DNA of 64,000 nucleotides from CAZGHS01 sp964525495 (GTDB lineage: Bacteria > Patescibacteriota > Microgenomatia > JALYQM01), in NCBI GenBank assembly GCA_964525495.1, contig CAZGHS010000005.1, forward strand, positions 21,186 through 85,185, read 5' to 3'. Under the pieces are notes generated by a model. It was not told the DNA's origin. It saw only the letters and a program-made list of their open reading frames with translations, and did no database searches. The translations under genes and the position numbers were made by a program. This document shows positions 26,679-35,986 of the stretch, piece by piece. How positions within the stretch are numbered: the stretch's first letter is position 1; every line of letters starts with the position of its first letter.

Positions 26679-27167
26679 TTGATCAATCTGTGTTGTAGTA
26701 GGCCGAATAAACGTACGAACTTTTTTAACAAATTCGTACGCATCCTGAAATGTCATACCAGTAAACATTAAATAAGCGATTACCATTGAAGGACCTCGGC
26801 CTTCACCCCAGTGGCAATGAACGTACACACTCCCGCCTTTTTTTATCTCCTCATCCATAAACTGTACTCCCTTCCTTAAATTCTCAAGCGTTGGCGCATG
26901 AAAGTCAGGGGTAGGTAAGTGCAATATACGAAAATCTTGTTGAGCAGTCGGATTATGAATCGCGCTCATACGCATGTTCACAATGGCTGTAATACCAAGC
27001 TTTTTAAGTGAAGATATACGCCTCAAGCTATACTGACCACCCAAAAACAGATTTTTAGTCAACATACTTCGTTTCACTTGCGGCATCCCTCGTACATGCA
27101 GCCAAAGGTGATCGATAGCCCGTTGTATTTCTACTCGTAATTTAGCAAAGTAGTTAAATATACTCAT
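26646..27167 (-). CDS. Dual-specificity protein phosphatase
   Basis: 173 residues. The C-x5-R active site is seen in VHCHWGEGRGPSMVIAYLM, with an upstream acidic loop (LPTPDFHAPT) that could supply the general acid Asp. The N-terminal part contains a KNLFLGGQYS segment typical of DSPs. Normally such enzymes remove phosphate from Tyr/Ser/Thr or from phospholipids. It lies 6 bases downstream of the lipid kinase-like gene on the same strand, so a joint role in lipid phosphate metabolism (as for PTPMT1-like phosphatases) is possible but inferred. A CATAAT box 5 bases before the ATG may give it its own promoter. Confidence 0.85.
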   Translation of the reverse strand: MSIFNYFAKLRVEIQRAIDHLWLHVRGMPQVKRSMLTKNLFLGGQYSLRRISSLKKLGITAIVNMRMSAIHNPTAQQDFRILHLPTPDFHAPTLENLRKGVQFMDEEIKKGGSVYVHCHWGEGRGPSMVIAYLMFTGMTFQDAYEFVKKVRTFIRPTTTQIDQLRQFEKELAT

Positions 27168-27173
27168 ACAAGA

Positions 27174-28058
27174 TTATGCAGTGGGAACTAATATCCGCAG
27201 TGCTTGTGGAATAATTTTAGCGCTAATATTTTTTGTTGTCATTTCTAAATCATCACACATAACTGTTTGACTAGAAGGCACAACAATCGATACTTCCTTA
27301 GCTTGCCAATGTGAATACACGTCCTCAGCTTTTTGCTGCATTAAAGCACTTCCCGCAGCTTTCATAACCGAAGGGAGATCACCCTTATGCAAAACTATTA
27401 CATCAAGCATTCCATCAGTGCTATCACTATCCGGAACCATCGAGACATCTTGAAGTCCAATATTGCCGACATTTCCAATCACGATAGCCACACCTTCAAC
27501 ATCTTTCGTTACACCATCAATTATCAAAGAATATTTCTGAGGTTCAGATTGTAAAATATGAGAAATTGCAGTAACACCATATGCCAACTGTCCGATAGCC
27601 GCCTTCAAATTCGGATCTGCTTTAGATACCATATCAGCAACAAAGCCTATATTAATACGCAAAAGAAAATAATCATCACCGCACATGCCAATATCCATCC
27701 GCTTTTCAGTTAGAGAACCGGTCTTTATGAGATCAAGAGCGGCTTTACTATCGATAGGCATTTTTAACTCTTTAGCAACAACATTCGCAGTGCCACCAGG
27801 CAGTACAAACATAGGAATATCTTGATGAGCCAAAGCTTGCGCTACCTGACAGACCGTACCGTCACCTCCATAAACACATATAAGATCAGCTCCTGAGTGT
27901 ATTAAACCTTCTGCAAATTCCTTTGCATCGCCCTCTTTTTTAGTAACAAGCACGTCCCAATGAATCTCCGAATCCTTAAAAGCTTCAGCTATAAAAGACA
28001 AAATAGCTTCATCTTTACCTGAAACCGGATTGACAATTATTTTAATATTTTTATACAC
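27174..28058 (-). CDS. Diacylglycerol kinase-like lipid kinase (DagK/YegS/LCB5 family)
   Basis: 294 residues from GTG 28058. The catalytic-domain motifs are IIVNPVSGK at the N-terminus, VYGGDGTVCQVAQAL and LPGGTANVVAKEL, with a C-terminal beta-rich domain (SLIIDGV, VIGNVGNIG, DSTDGMLDVIVL). The family phosphorylates diacylglycerol or related lipids with ATP at the inner membrane face. An upstream GTG at 28079 would add 7 residues. The shorter start is preferred because family members begin just before the NPxSG motif, and a TATATT box lies 9 bases before it. It is divergent from the GH8 gene. Confidence 0.85.
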   Translation of the reverse strand: MYKNIKIIVNPVSGKDEAILSFIAEAFKDSEIHWDVLVTKKEGDAKEFAEGLIHSGADLICVYGGDGTVCQVAQALAHQDIPMFVLPGGTANVVAKELKMPIDSKAALDLIKTGSLTEKRMDIGMCGDDYFLLRINIGFVADMVSKADPNLKAAIGQLAYGVTAISHILQSEPQKYSLIIDGVTKDVEGVAIVIGNVGNIGLQDVSMVPDSDSTDGMLDVIVLHKGDLPSVMKAAGSALMQQKAEDVYSHWQAKEVSIVVPSSQTVMCDDLEMTTKNISAKIIPQALRILVPTA

Positions 28059-28136
28059 AACAGTATAAATATAACACACACCAACAACATTAATAGCAGT
28101 GATGAATAACCGATTCTAAAAACCTATCGAGAGCAG

Positions 28137-28142
28137 TATAAT
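28137..28142 (+). promoter_or_regulatory. -10 element of the GH8 gene
   Basis: TATAAT, 12 bases before the ATG at 28155, with no Shine-Dalgarno. The expected transcript leader is about 5 bases. Confidence 0.5.
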
Positions 28143-28154
28143 AGCAAATACTGC

Positions 28155-29342
28155 ATGAAAAACTATATCAACCTTATCCCCATCCTATTCGGATTACTAA
28201 TAATAATACTAACGGTTTTCTTTCTGTCCATGAAATCTAAAAATAATTCTACCACGGATAACACACAAGCCATTCTTCAATCCTCATGGCAGCAGTACAA
28301 AAAAGATTTCATCACGCCAGAAGGTAGAGTAGTGGATCCAACGCAGAACAACACCACAACATCCGAAGGCCAAAGCTATGCGCTACTGCGCTCTGTCTGG
28401 ATAAACGACAAGATAATGCTTGACAGGGTCTGGAAATTTACCAAAGAAAATATGAAGCGCCCTTCAGATAATCTCTTCGGATGGAAGTGGGGTCGGAGAT
28501 CAGACAACACAAATGGGCCCCCACCAAATGGAGGAGAGGGTTCCGCAAGTGATGCATCAAACGACATCGCACTAGCCTTAATCCTAGCTTCTAATAAATG
28601 GAACGATCCCGCGTACATTACTGAAGCAAAATTAGTGCTCACAAGTTTGTGGGAAGTAGAAACCGCTGAAGCAAACGGCAAAAGATACCCAACAGCAGGA
28701 AATTGGGCTACTTCAAACACAGAAATAGTGATTAACCCATCATATTTCACTCCGTATGCCTGGAGAATTTTCGCAGCAGTCGACCAAGATCACGATTGGA
28801 ACTCACTGATAAATCCATCCTACGAGCTTTTAACGAAAGCATCACAAAGCAATTTAGATAAATCGTCATCAGCAAATCTGCCTCCGGATTGGGTTATTAT
28901 AAACAGGCAAACAGGAGAATTATCTGCAGTAAAAAATCCCGATCTTACCACCAAATACTCCTACGACGCGATCCGTATACCATGGCGAATCGCTCTAGAT
29001 TATCAATGGAACAAAGATCCACAAGCAGCAACCTATTTAAGTCAATTAAAATTTTTGTCACAAGAATACAATCAAAACAAAAAACTTTTTGCTGAACATA
29101 CACATGATGGTCAAATAGTGGGAAGATATGAAAGTGCTTCAATGTATGCAACTGCCCTGGGATATTTCATGATTCACGACAAAAAAAATGCTGATGAGAT
29201 ATATCAACAAAAAATCCTTCAGCAATACGTCACTACAGAAAATACATTTAAAAAAGATGTACCTTATTACGAACAAAACTGGCTATGGTTTGGAATAGGA
29301 CTGTATAAAGATGTACTTACAAGGTATAACATTACTAAGTAA
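28155..29342 (+). CDS. Membrane-anchored glycoside hydrolase family 8 protein
   Basis: 395 residues. An N-terminal hydrophobic helix (about 5-27) serves as signal anchor. The catalytic domain follows with TSEGQSYALLRSVW (Glu expected as general acid), FGWKWG, ASDASNDIALALILAS (the Asp-containing GH8 motif), and later DAIRIPWRIALDYQW. GH8 enzymes cleave beta-1,4-glucans, chitosan or xylan, and BcsZ-type members trim polysaccharide during export. Its position 9 bases before a GT-C gene favours a role in processing of a surface polysaccharide. No cellulose synthase is visible in the window. Confidence 0.85.
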   Translation: MKNYINLIPILFGLLIIILTVFFLSMKSKNNSTTDNTQAILQSSWQQYKKDFITPEGRVVDPTQNNTTTSEGQSYALLRSVWINDKIMLDRVWKFTKENMKRPSDNLFGWKWGRRSDNTNGPPPNGGEGSASDASNDIALALILASNKWNDPAYITEAKLVLTSLWEVETAEANGKRYPTAGNWATSNTEIVINPSYFTPYAWRIFAAVDQDHDWNSLINPSYELLTKASQSNLDKSSSANLPPDWVIINRQTGELSAVKNPDLTTKYSYDAIRIPWRIALDYQWNKDPQAATYLSQLKFLSQEYNQNKKLFAEHTHDGQIVGRYESASMYATALGYFMIHDKKNADEIYQQKILQQYVTTENTFKKDVPYYEQNWLWFGIGLYKDVLTRYNITK

Positions 29343-29351
29343 AATTAAATT

Positions 29352-30869
29352 ATGCTTAATCTAAAAGTGCTCCAAAAGAAACTTCAGCGAGTAGACCAAA
29401 AAACCGCACTCATATATAGTACCCTCGCCGTAATAGTCCTGGTTGGTTTATTCCTCCGTATCAATGATTTCTCCAATCGCATTTACATTGGAAACGAACA
29501 GGGGCGCGACTTTTTCATTAGCCTCGTTGCCGCTCAGGAGCTCCAGTTACCCATGACTGGCCCATGGTCATCCATCGGCCCGATCACAACCGGACCCTGG
29601 TACTGGTATTACCTCATTCTCATGCGACACCTAATTCCGCACATGTTATCACCTTGGATTGCAACGACCATAGCCTCTCTTCTTACAATCCCCATAATGT
29701 ATAAAATAGGTAGCTTAATCTATGACAGATATTTCGGTCTAATATTAGCTGCTCTGGCAGCCTTTTCAATCACACTTATTGAAGCAAGTATTTATCTCAC
29801 AAACCCATACTTATTGGGGTTTACCTCATCACTGACAGTACTCTGTTTCCTTTTGAGCTTCCGTAGCAAGCGTATGATTTATCCGGCGCTTACGGGTCTG
29901 TTAGTAGGTATCGATTTACAAATTCACTATCAGGCACTTATGCTTGTAGTGCTCCTATTCGGATTTTTTCTTTTGCCTTCTCAGAAAATCAAAGCATTTG
30001 CATACTCACTCTTAGGTTTGTTCATATCCGCAATCCCAATGGGGTTCTTTGAACTGAATAATCATTACTTCAACATATGGCACATGGCCGACTTCTATTT
30101 CAATGTCTCAGAAACATTCTATACACCACGCCGATGGCTTACTTTCACTACAAACACCTTTCCTAAACTCTGGGGAGATGTGACGGGAGGCGGACTACTT
30201 ATTGGCAGATTAGGAATGGTCCTCTCAGGGGTGACGCTCGCGTTTCTCTGGTGGAAAAAGAAGCTCAATAAGGAATCAGTAATTCTAATTATTGTTTTCG
30301 CTATACAAATAATAAGTATTCGGTATTGGGTAGGGGAAATCTATGTAGCCCGCATACAGTATTTAATTCCATGGATACTGCTATTCACTGGAGCTGTACT
30401 CTATACTGCGATTCGTATACATAAACTTCTAATAGTACTTTTGCCGTTATATATACTTCTCATTTGGTCATCAGTAAGCTCTTATGTGTTCTCACCCAAC
30501 AAGGATCTAGTAAGAATCAGACAAGAATTACAACAAATACAACAGAGATATCCGAATGAAAAATTTAGCATTTATTATTGTGAGGTAGACCGTATTTCAA
30601 GGGATATGAAGGATAACTATTTCATGACTATGTATATGGAAAATATGTATAGCGAAAACGGAAGAAAGATCGCCATATGGCGAAAACGAAATATTCCAAT
30701 CGTAGACGAAGAATGTGGAACCCCGACAAACATTGTACCTGTCATAACTAGTGTTTGGGACATAAATGATGATGAAAATGATGCGTTAACTAAAAAGGGA
30801 TGGAAAGAGGAGTCACCAACAAATTTGTACAATCGCTCAGTAAAGTGGTGGTACGACGAAAAGCCATAA
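29352..30869 (+). CDS. GT-C membrane glycosyltransferase, divergent PMT/ArnT-like
   Basis: 505 residues and about ten hydrophobic helices. The first outer loop reads IYIGNEQGRDFF, so an acidic pair is not present as D-E but as E...R-D; it then has TTGPWYWYYLI. This differs from the five closely related paralogues. The C-terminal soluble part is short (YCEVDRISRDMKDNYF). It lies between GH8 (9-base gap) and another GT-C gene (3-base gap), suggesting one operon. Sugar and acceptor unknown. Confidence 0.78.
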   Translation: MLNLKVLQKKLQRVDQKTALIYSTLAVIVLVGLFLRINDFSNRIYIGNEQGRDFFISLVAAQELQLPMTGPWSSIGPITTGPWYWYYLILMRHLIPHMLSPWIATTIASLLTIPIMYKIGSLIYDRYFGLILAALAAFSITLIEASIYLTNPYLLGFTSSLTVLCFLLSFRSKRMIYPALTGLLVGIDLQIHYQALMLVVLLFGFFLLPSQKIKAFAYSLLGLFISAIPMGFFELNNHYFNIWHMADFYFNVSETFYTPRRWLTFTTNTFPKLWGDVTGGGLLIGRLGMVLSGVTLAFLWWKKKLNKESVILIIVFAIQIISIRYWVGEIYVARIQYLIPWILLFTGAVLYTAIRIHKLLIVLLPLYILLIWSSVSSYVFSPNKDLVRIRQELQQIQQRYPNEKFSIYYCEVDRISRDMKDNYFMTMYMENMYSENGRKIAIWRKRNIPIVDEECGTPTNIVPVITSVWDINDDENDALTKKGWKEESPTNLYNRSVKWWYDEKP

Positions 30870-30872
30870 GAG

Positions 30873-32522
30873 ATGAAACAACTGACAGCATACATCTTTC
30901 ATATAATTTTTGCTGCAATCATAGTACTTGCAACAGGGTTACAATTATTCCGTCTCAATTCTGCACCTGGTGGGGGCTTGGTAGACGAACCAGCCTTTGG
31001 ATATAGCGCGTATTCAATGCTGACTGACTTAAAAGACGAACACGATGTCTTTTTGCCGCTCGTGTTCGAATCATATGGCGATCAGAAAATGCCCCTCTAC
31101 GTGTATATACTCGTCCCATTCATTAAAATATTAGGACTAACAGATGCTGCAGTCAGGCTACCGGCCGTACTCAGCGCAATAGTACTGATTCCTTTAGCAT
31201 ACATATTACTCAGACAGTGCGGTGTTTCAAAATGGGGAGCAGTTACAACCTGTGCAGTTTTTGCCTTCTCACCATTTGCTTTCATGATGGGCAGAATCGG
31301 GCGTGAATCAACTCTTGGTCTAGTTTTTTATATTCTCGCCCTTATAACATTCTTCCACGCGCTCAAAACAAAAAAATATCTCTACATAATTCTTTCCGTT
31401 ATATGTTTCGCAGGTTCCTGGTACAGCTATGTTGCGTATAGATTTGTAACGATCTTTACCTTACCTGTCCTCTACGGAGTATCACTATGGAAAAACCAAC
31501 TACCGTTCAAACAGGCAATCATTGCAGCTTTTGCCTTCATACTTCTCATAATTCCTTCAGCCACCGCTGGCTCCATCTTAACTGCTCGAGTAAACCAAGT
31601 AGGTATATTCGCTGACAAAGGCGCTGCGCTTGAGATTACGGAGAAACGGCAGTATTGTGCGCAAAATAACGGAGGAGTGTTATGTCGAATAAACGCAAAT
31701 AAAGGCGTAGTCTATGGCAGAAGAATTATTTCCGAATGGATACAAGCCTTCTCCCCTCAATATTTATTTTTGACGGGAGACAAAGAACTTTTTGTACAAA
31801 ACGTCGAAAACTATGGTCAATTTAGTCTATTTACATTACCCCTCTATTATCTCGGCCTGTTCGCATACTTTCGTAATAGAAAAGAGTACAACCAAACTCA
31901 TTGGTATATATTTCTCCTTATCATCCCACTCGCAGTCCTTCCAGCAGTTATCGCTGGACTCCATCAGAAAATGCGTACTGCACCTTTCGTATTCCTTAGT
32001 CTGATTCCTATAGCGTTCGGATTAGACTATGCACTGAATACAGTGCGTTCATATACGAATCATTACAAAGTGATAAGTGCATTAATACTAACCTTTTTAA
32101 TTTTCGTTTCAACAATCATTTTTCAGTTAGACTTTCATACAGTTCATATCTCAAAATATAGCACGCTGTATAACGCACAGCTCACACCCCTCATGAAATT
32201 TTTAAAACAATATGAAGACAAGACTCCCGTATACATAGCGACATTCTCAAGTGACCCGATTATGTTTTACGCGTTTTATAACCAAGTATCCCCTGTAGAC
32301 TACAGAAAAAACGTGACCTACTTTGACCGAGACGGTGGGGGATTCAAACATGCACAATCATATAAGCAAATCAGAATTCAAGATATTGACCCTCAAACAA
32401 TCCAAGAAAAAAGATTTCTGTATGTTACAGATAAGAAATTACCTTACAAACAAATATATGTAGGGAAAACAGAAAACAAAGTGCACGAACTAGTTTATGT
32501 CTACGAAATAGAGAAAAACTAA
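30873..32522 (+). CDS. PMT/ArnT-like GT-C membrane glycosyltransferase
   Basis: 549 residues. It has the family signature in slightly diverged form: LVDEPAFGYSAYS, KDEHDVFLP, ESYGDQKMPLYVY, then AAVRLPAVLSAI and GRIGRESTLG. The catalytic D-E pair is kept. Multi-pass, with a C-terminal soluble part (PVYIATFSSDPIMFYAFYN). Its TAA stop shares bases with the TAG stop of the convergent gene (CTAA at 32519-32522). Confidence 0.84.
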   Translation: MKQLTAYIFHIIFAAIIVLATGLQLFRLNSAPGGGLVDEPAFGYSAYSMLTDLKDEHDVFLPLVFESYGDQKMPLYVYILVPFIKILGLTDAAVRLPAVLSAIVLIPLAYILLRQCGVSKWGAVTTCAVFAFSPFAFMMGRIGRESTLGLVFYILALITFFHALKTKKYLYIILSVICFAGSWYSYVAYRFVTIFTLPVLYGVSLWKNQLPFKQAIIAAFAFILLIIPSATAGSILTARVNQVGIFADKGAALEITEKRQYCAQNNGGVLCRINANKGVVYGRRIISEWIQAFSPQYLFLTGDKELFVQNVENYGQFSLFTLPLYYLGLFAYFRNRKEYNQTHWYIFLLIIPLAVLPAVIAGLHQKMRTAPFVFLSLIPIAFGLDYALNTVRSYTNHYKVISALILTFLIFVSTIIFQLDFHTVHISKYSTLYNAQLTPLMKFLKQYEDKTPVYIATFSSDPIMFYAFYNQVSPVDYRKNVTYFDRDGGGFKHAQSYKQIRIQDIDPQTIQEKRFLYVTDKKLPYKQIYVGKTENKVHELVYVYEIEKN

Positions 32523-34204
32523 TCTGCAATTTTTTCTTTAATAAAACCTTTTTCTAACAATCGAGCAGTAACTTCGTCCACAGCATCTTTGCGGATATAA
32601 AGTTTTGCTTCAATATCCACCTTCAACGTTATCGACGTAGTAGTAACATATGCTTTGTTCCCTTTGCGGTAATCAACGTAATGCACGTACTCTTCCGACA
32701 AGAAATCCAAAAAAGGCACACCAAATGTTTCCGGACTTTTACCTAAAACATAAAAATATTTATCAAAATAGATAACTTTGGGGCGTTTACTACGAATCTC
32801 ATCAGTCATTGGTTGGACCAATCCCGCCTCTTTCATCGCTGGGATCATGATCTGGTATCGAGAAGGCACTTGAGCATTCATGTACCACAAATCCTCAAAA
32901 GCAAATGGACCTATCCACGCATAGTCGTCTTTAGTTATTGCTGCATTCACCATAGGAGCAATGTCAGGACGATCATAAATTAATGGCATTAGACCCATAT
33001 ATTTACTGTAGGCTTTATCGGAAAAATATTTAATAAATGTCAGTGAAGAGAAGCTAAACAAAATTCCACAAATACCAAACAACCCATATAATATAAACAT
33101 TTGCGGCCGGTTAAATGACTTGTCACGCAAGGCAACATACGCTCTCCACAAAAACACAAACGAAACAAATAAACACAACACAAAATACACAGCAATCTGG
33201 TAATCAGGCTCTTTAGACGTCAAAGGATTACTACGAACATTGGCAAAAGTTAAAACACCTAATGTAAACGCAGCGAATATAAACTGTTTTCTAAATAACA
33301 AATAGATCACAAAACACACAAACCCCACAGCCAAAGCAACATTCACAGGATACTGCAAACTAGCACTAGGAACCTGCGTCAACAGGCTTAGCGTATTTGA
33401 AAAAAACATATACGTAATGGCTACTGCATAACGAATCGGATTAAACGAAGACGATCCTTCCGGTCGAGGATAATTATAAATATAATAATTTTTGTTAAAT
33501 TCATACGCCTGGCGATAAAAATCTCCAAGATTACCTTGAATAGCAAATACAACAAACAAAAATATAAATGGAGCGCTCAAAAAACCAATAGCCGTAAATG
33601 CTTCTTTTAATACGATTTTTTTACCATTGAAAAAATACCGATACAGCAAGAATGAATAGAACAAAGAACACACAAAAAAGTAAGTAAACGAACTCGTAAG
33701 CGCAAGAAAAACCAGCAGTCCAGGTACGAAAAGTTCTCTCGGGGTAATAGAACGCTCATATAGTACAAGCCCGGTACAGAATGCAAACACAGGCAATAAG
33801 AAAAGTGCCGCAATACTGTCAGCAAGCAACATGTGTCCCCAAAAATAGGTCAGTGTAACCTGAAGAAAAAACAGAAACAGCAAGTATAGTCGACTAAATT
33901 CTGAAGGAAAACGTTTCCGTATAAACCAGTAACTCCATAAGAGATAGATACAAAGCAAAATGGCATACACTATGCGGAAACCAAAAAACGAAATGCCTGA
34001 AAACAATTGAGGTATAACTGCAACAAAATATGCAGTCGGTCCATGGTGGGTAAAAAAGTCAGAATAAATCGGCTTACCTTCAATTAGGTACCGGCCTCCC
34101 AGAATATTGTCAAACTCATCTGGATAGGACTCATGGACAGTATTTATCAGTCCAATACTAAAAAACAGGATAATTAAAAGAGTAACCTTTAAGTAATGCC
34201 ACAT
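32519..34204 (-). CDS. Multi-pass GT-C-like membrane protein
   Basis: 561 residues and about ten hydrophobic segments. The first loop has YPDEFDNILGGRYLIEGK and SDFFTHHGPTAYF, with a D-E pair in the same place as in PMT-type enzymes, but the rest is not close to the paralogues beside it. The C-terminal soluble segment includes KRPKVIYFDKYFYVLG. A role as a lipid-sugar-dependent glycosyltransferase is inferred from fold and neighbours. It is divergent from the 34280 gene across 75 bases, with its own TATACT box 11 bases before the ATG. Confidence 0.7.
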   Translation of the reverse strand: MWHYLKVTLLIILFFSIGLINTVHESYPDEFDNILGGRYLIEGKPIYSDFFTHHGPTAYFVAVIPQLFSGISFFGFRIVYAILLCIYLLWSYWFIRKRFPSEFSRLYLLFLFFLQVTLTYFWGHMLLADSIAALFLLPVFAFCTGLVLYERSITPRELFVPGLLVFLALTSSFTYFFVCSLFYSFLLYRYFFNGKKIVLKEAFTAIGFLSAPFIFLFVVFAIQGNLGDFYRQAYEFNKNYYIYNYPRPEGSSSFNPIRYAVAITYMFFSNTLSLLTQVPSASLQYPVNVALAVGFVCFVIYLLFRKQFIFAAFTLGVLTFANVRSNPLTSKEPDYQIAVYFVLCLFVSFVFLWRAYVALRDKSFNRPQMFILYGLFGICGILFSFSSLTFIKYFSDKAYSKYMGLMPLIYDRPDIAPMVNAAITKDDYAWIGPFAFEDLWYMNAQVPSRYQIMIPAMKEAGLVQPMTDEIRSKRPKVIYFDKYFYVLGKSPETFGVPFLDFLSEEYVHYVDYRKGNKAYVTTTSITLKVDIEAKLYIRKDAVDEVTARLLEKGFIKEKIAD

Positions 34205-34215
34205 ATTCCAAATTC

Positions 34216-34221
34216 AGTATA
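34216..34221 (-). promoter_or_regulatory. -10 element of the minus-strand GT-C-like gene
   Basis: TATACT on the minus strand, 11 bases before the ATG at 34204. No Shine-Dalgarno. Confidence 0.4.
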
Positions 34222-34256
34222 TCACTCAAAATATAGTATGCACGCCCACGATCCGG

Positions 34257-34262
34257 TATAAT
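34257..34262 (+). promoter_or_regulatory. -10 element of the 34280 GT-C gene
   Basis: TATAAT, 17 bases before the ATG at 34280. It shares a 75-base divergent region with the promoter at 34216. Confidence 0.45.
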
Positions 34263-34279
34263 ACCAAAAGAACAACAGC

Positions 34280-35926
34280 ATGATAAAAAAAGCCATTATT
34301 TTAGCCATTATTGTCATCGGAATTACACTCAGGTTCTATAACCTCGGAGAGGTTCCTTATTCAATGGACTGGGATGAAGTTTCACTGGGGTACAACGCGT
34401 ATTCCATGTTATTGCAAGGAACCGACGAATACGGCAATACCTGGCCTCTCTCCATTCGTTCATTCAACGACTACAAACCACCAGCTTACGCGTACTTCAC
34501 AATTCCTTCTATCGCACTCTTCGGACTTGATCAGTTTTCTATTCGTGCACCAAGCGCATTCTTTGGCTCGCTTACCATCATTTTTGTTTACCTGTTAACT
34601 CGTGAATTTTTTAAAAACTCAAAAAACAGCCAACTTCGTGAATATGCACCATTGACTGCGATGTTCATTTTTGCGATCTCGCCCTGGTCTCTGCAATTTT
34701 CTCGAGCAGCATTCGAAGCAAACATAGCAGTCTTCTTTGTGGTATCAGGAATGTGGGCAATCCTTCATTATTTGAATACTCAAAAGCCTAAATGGATCTA
34801 CCTCAGCGCACTATTATTGGCGGCTTCATTTTACTGTTATCACGCACCCCGCCTCGTAGTTCCACTTCTTCTTCTCGGCGTACTAATACGCTATCGTAAT
34901 GCATTCAAACAGCAATACAAACATGTAATTATTGCCTCAGTTATCGCCCTCATATTCATAGCGCCTCTGGTAATTGTTCTGTTCCGAGGTACCGCTTCAT
35001 CGCGCTTCACATCGGTCTCAGTGTTTAAGCCTTCCTTCGAAATGTTGCGAACCTTAGAATACGCCAGAGAAGACGAAGTAAAAGGCAAATGGGAATCCAT
35101 ATTTCACAATAGAAGAATGATTTACGCCTTGAGCATTGTAGAAGGATACGCAGACCATTTTTATCCCAGCAGTATGTTCCTCAAAGGAGATCCAGTACAA
35201 CGTCATCATGCTCCCGGCATGGGTCATTTCTACTTACTCGAATTTCCTTTCTTCATCATTGGACTTATATTTCTTCTAAAAAAGAAGTTCAACTTTAAAT
35301 GGCTATTCTTCTATTGGTACTTTATTGCGCCAATTCCTGCAGCAATCTCAACCGGCACACCGCACGCCATTCGCAGTATTTTATTCTTGCCCATCCCACA
35401 GATCATGATTGCGGTTGGACTGATCGTGGCAATAAACTGGTCAAGGCAACAAATACAAAAAATCTCAAAATCCAAAGCACTCATATATTTCCCAGCTATA
35501 CTCGTTATCCTCTCGTACATAGCAAACTTCACGTATTATCTCAATCAATATTACGTAAACTTAGATAAAGAGTACGCTCGTGAATGGCAATATGGCTATA
35601 AAGAATTAGTAGAAACGCTCAAGCCTATAGAAGATAAATATGACAAAATTCTGGTAACTACCGCCTGGGACCAGCCATATATATACTTTCTCTATTACAA
35701 AAACTATGATCCTCGAGTTTGGATAAACAATGGAGAATTCAATAAAGGGTTCGATAAATACGAATTCCGGCGTGTAATCTGGGCAGAGGACAGGAATTTA
35801 AAAAATACATTAATAGTGGGAAGTTTCGGAGAAATTCCAGAAGGTGAGTCAGGAACGCTAAAAGTTATTACATTTCCTGATGGGAAACTCGACGCTTTTA
35901 GAATCTATGATAATCCCAACGACTAG
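34280..35926 (+). CDS. PMT/ArnT-like GT-C membrane glycosyltransferase
   Basis: 548 residues. It carries the shared signature DWDEVSLGYNAYS, TDEYGNTWP and RSFNDYKPPAYAY, then SPWSLQFSRAAFEANIAVF, PIPAAISTGTPHAIR and the C-terminal EWQYGYKELVE also seen in the 21914 and 23672 proteins. It is most like those two, although separated by about 9 kb, so the family has been duplicated and dispersed. Inferred to move sugar from a polyprenyl-phosphate donor outside the membrane. Confidence 0.85.
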   Translation: MIKKAIILAIIVIGITLRFYNLGEVPYSMDWDEVSLGYNAYSMLLQGTDEYGNTWPLSIRSFNDYKPPAYAYFTIPSIALFGLDQFSIRAPSAFFGSLTIIFVYLLTREFFKNSKNSQLREYAPLTAMFIFAISPWSLQFSRAAFEANIAVFFVVSGMWAILHYLNTQKPKWIYLSALLLAASFYCYHAPRLVVPLLLLGVLIRYRNAFKQQYKHVIIASVIALIFIAPLVIVLFRGTASSRFTSVSVFKPSFEMLRTLEYAREDEVKGKWESIFHNRRMIYALSIVEGYADHFYPSSMFLKGDPVQRHHAPGMGHFYLLEFPFFIIGLIFLLKKKFNFKWLFFYWYFIAPIPAAISTGTPHAIRSILFLPIPQIMIAVGLIVAINWSRQQIQKISKSKALIYFPAILVILSYIANFTYYLNQYYVNLDKEYAREWQYGYKELVETLKPIEDKYDKILVTTAWDQPYIYFLYYKNYDPRVWINNGEFNKGFDKYEFRRVIWAEDRNLKNTLIVGSFGEIPEGESGTLKVITFPDGKLDAFRIYDNPND

Positions 35927-35986
35927 CGCTCATTTGCGTAATTTATGCGAATCAGATAAAGTATAAAAGAATAAAAAGGAATATAT

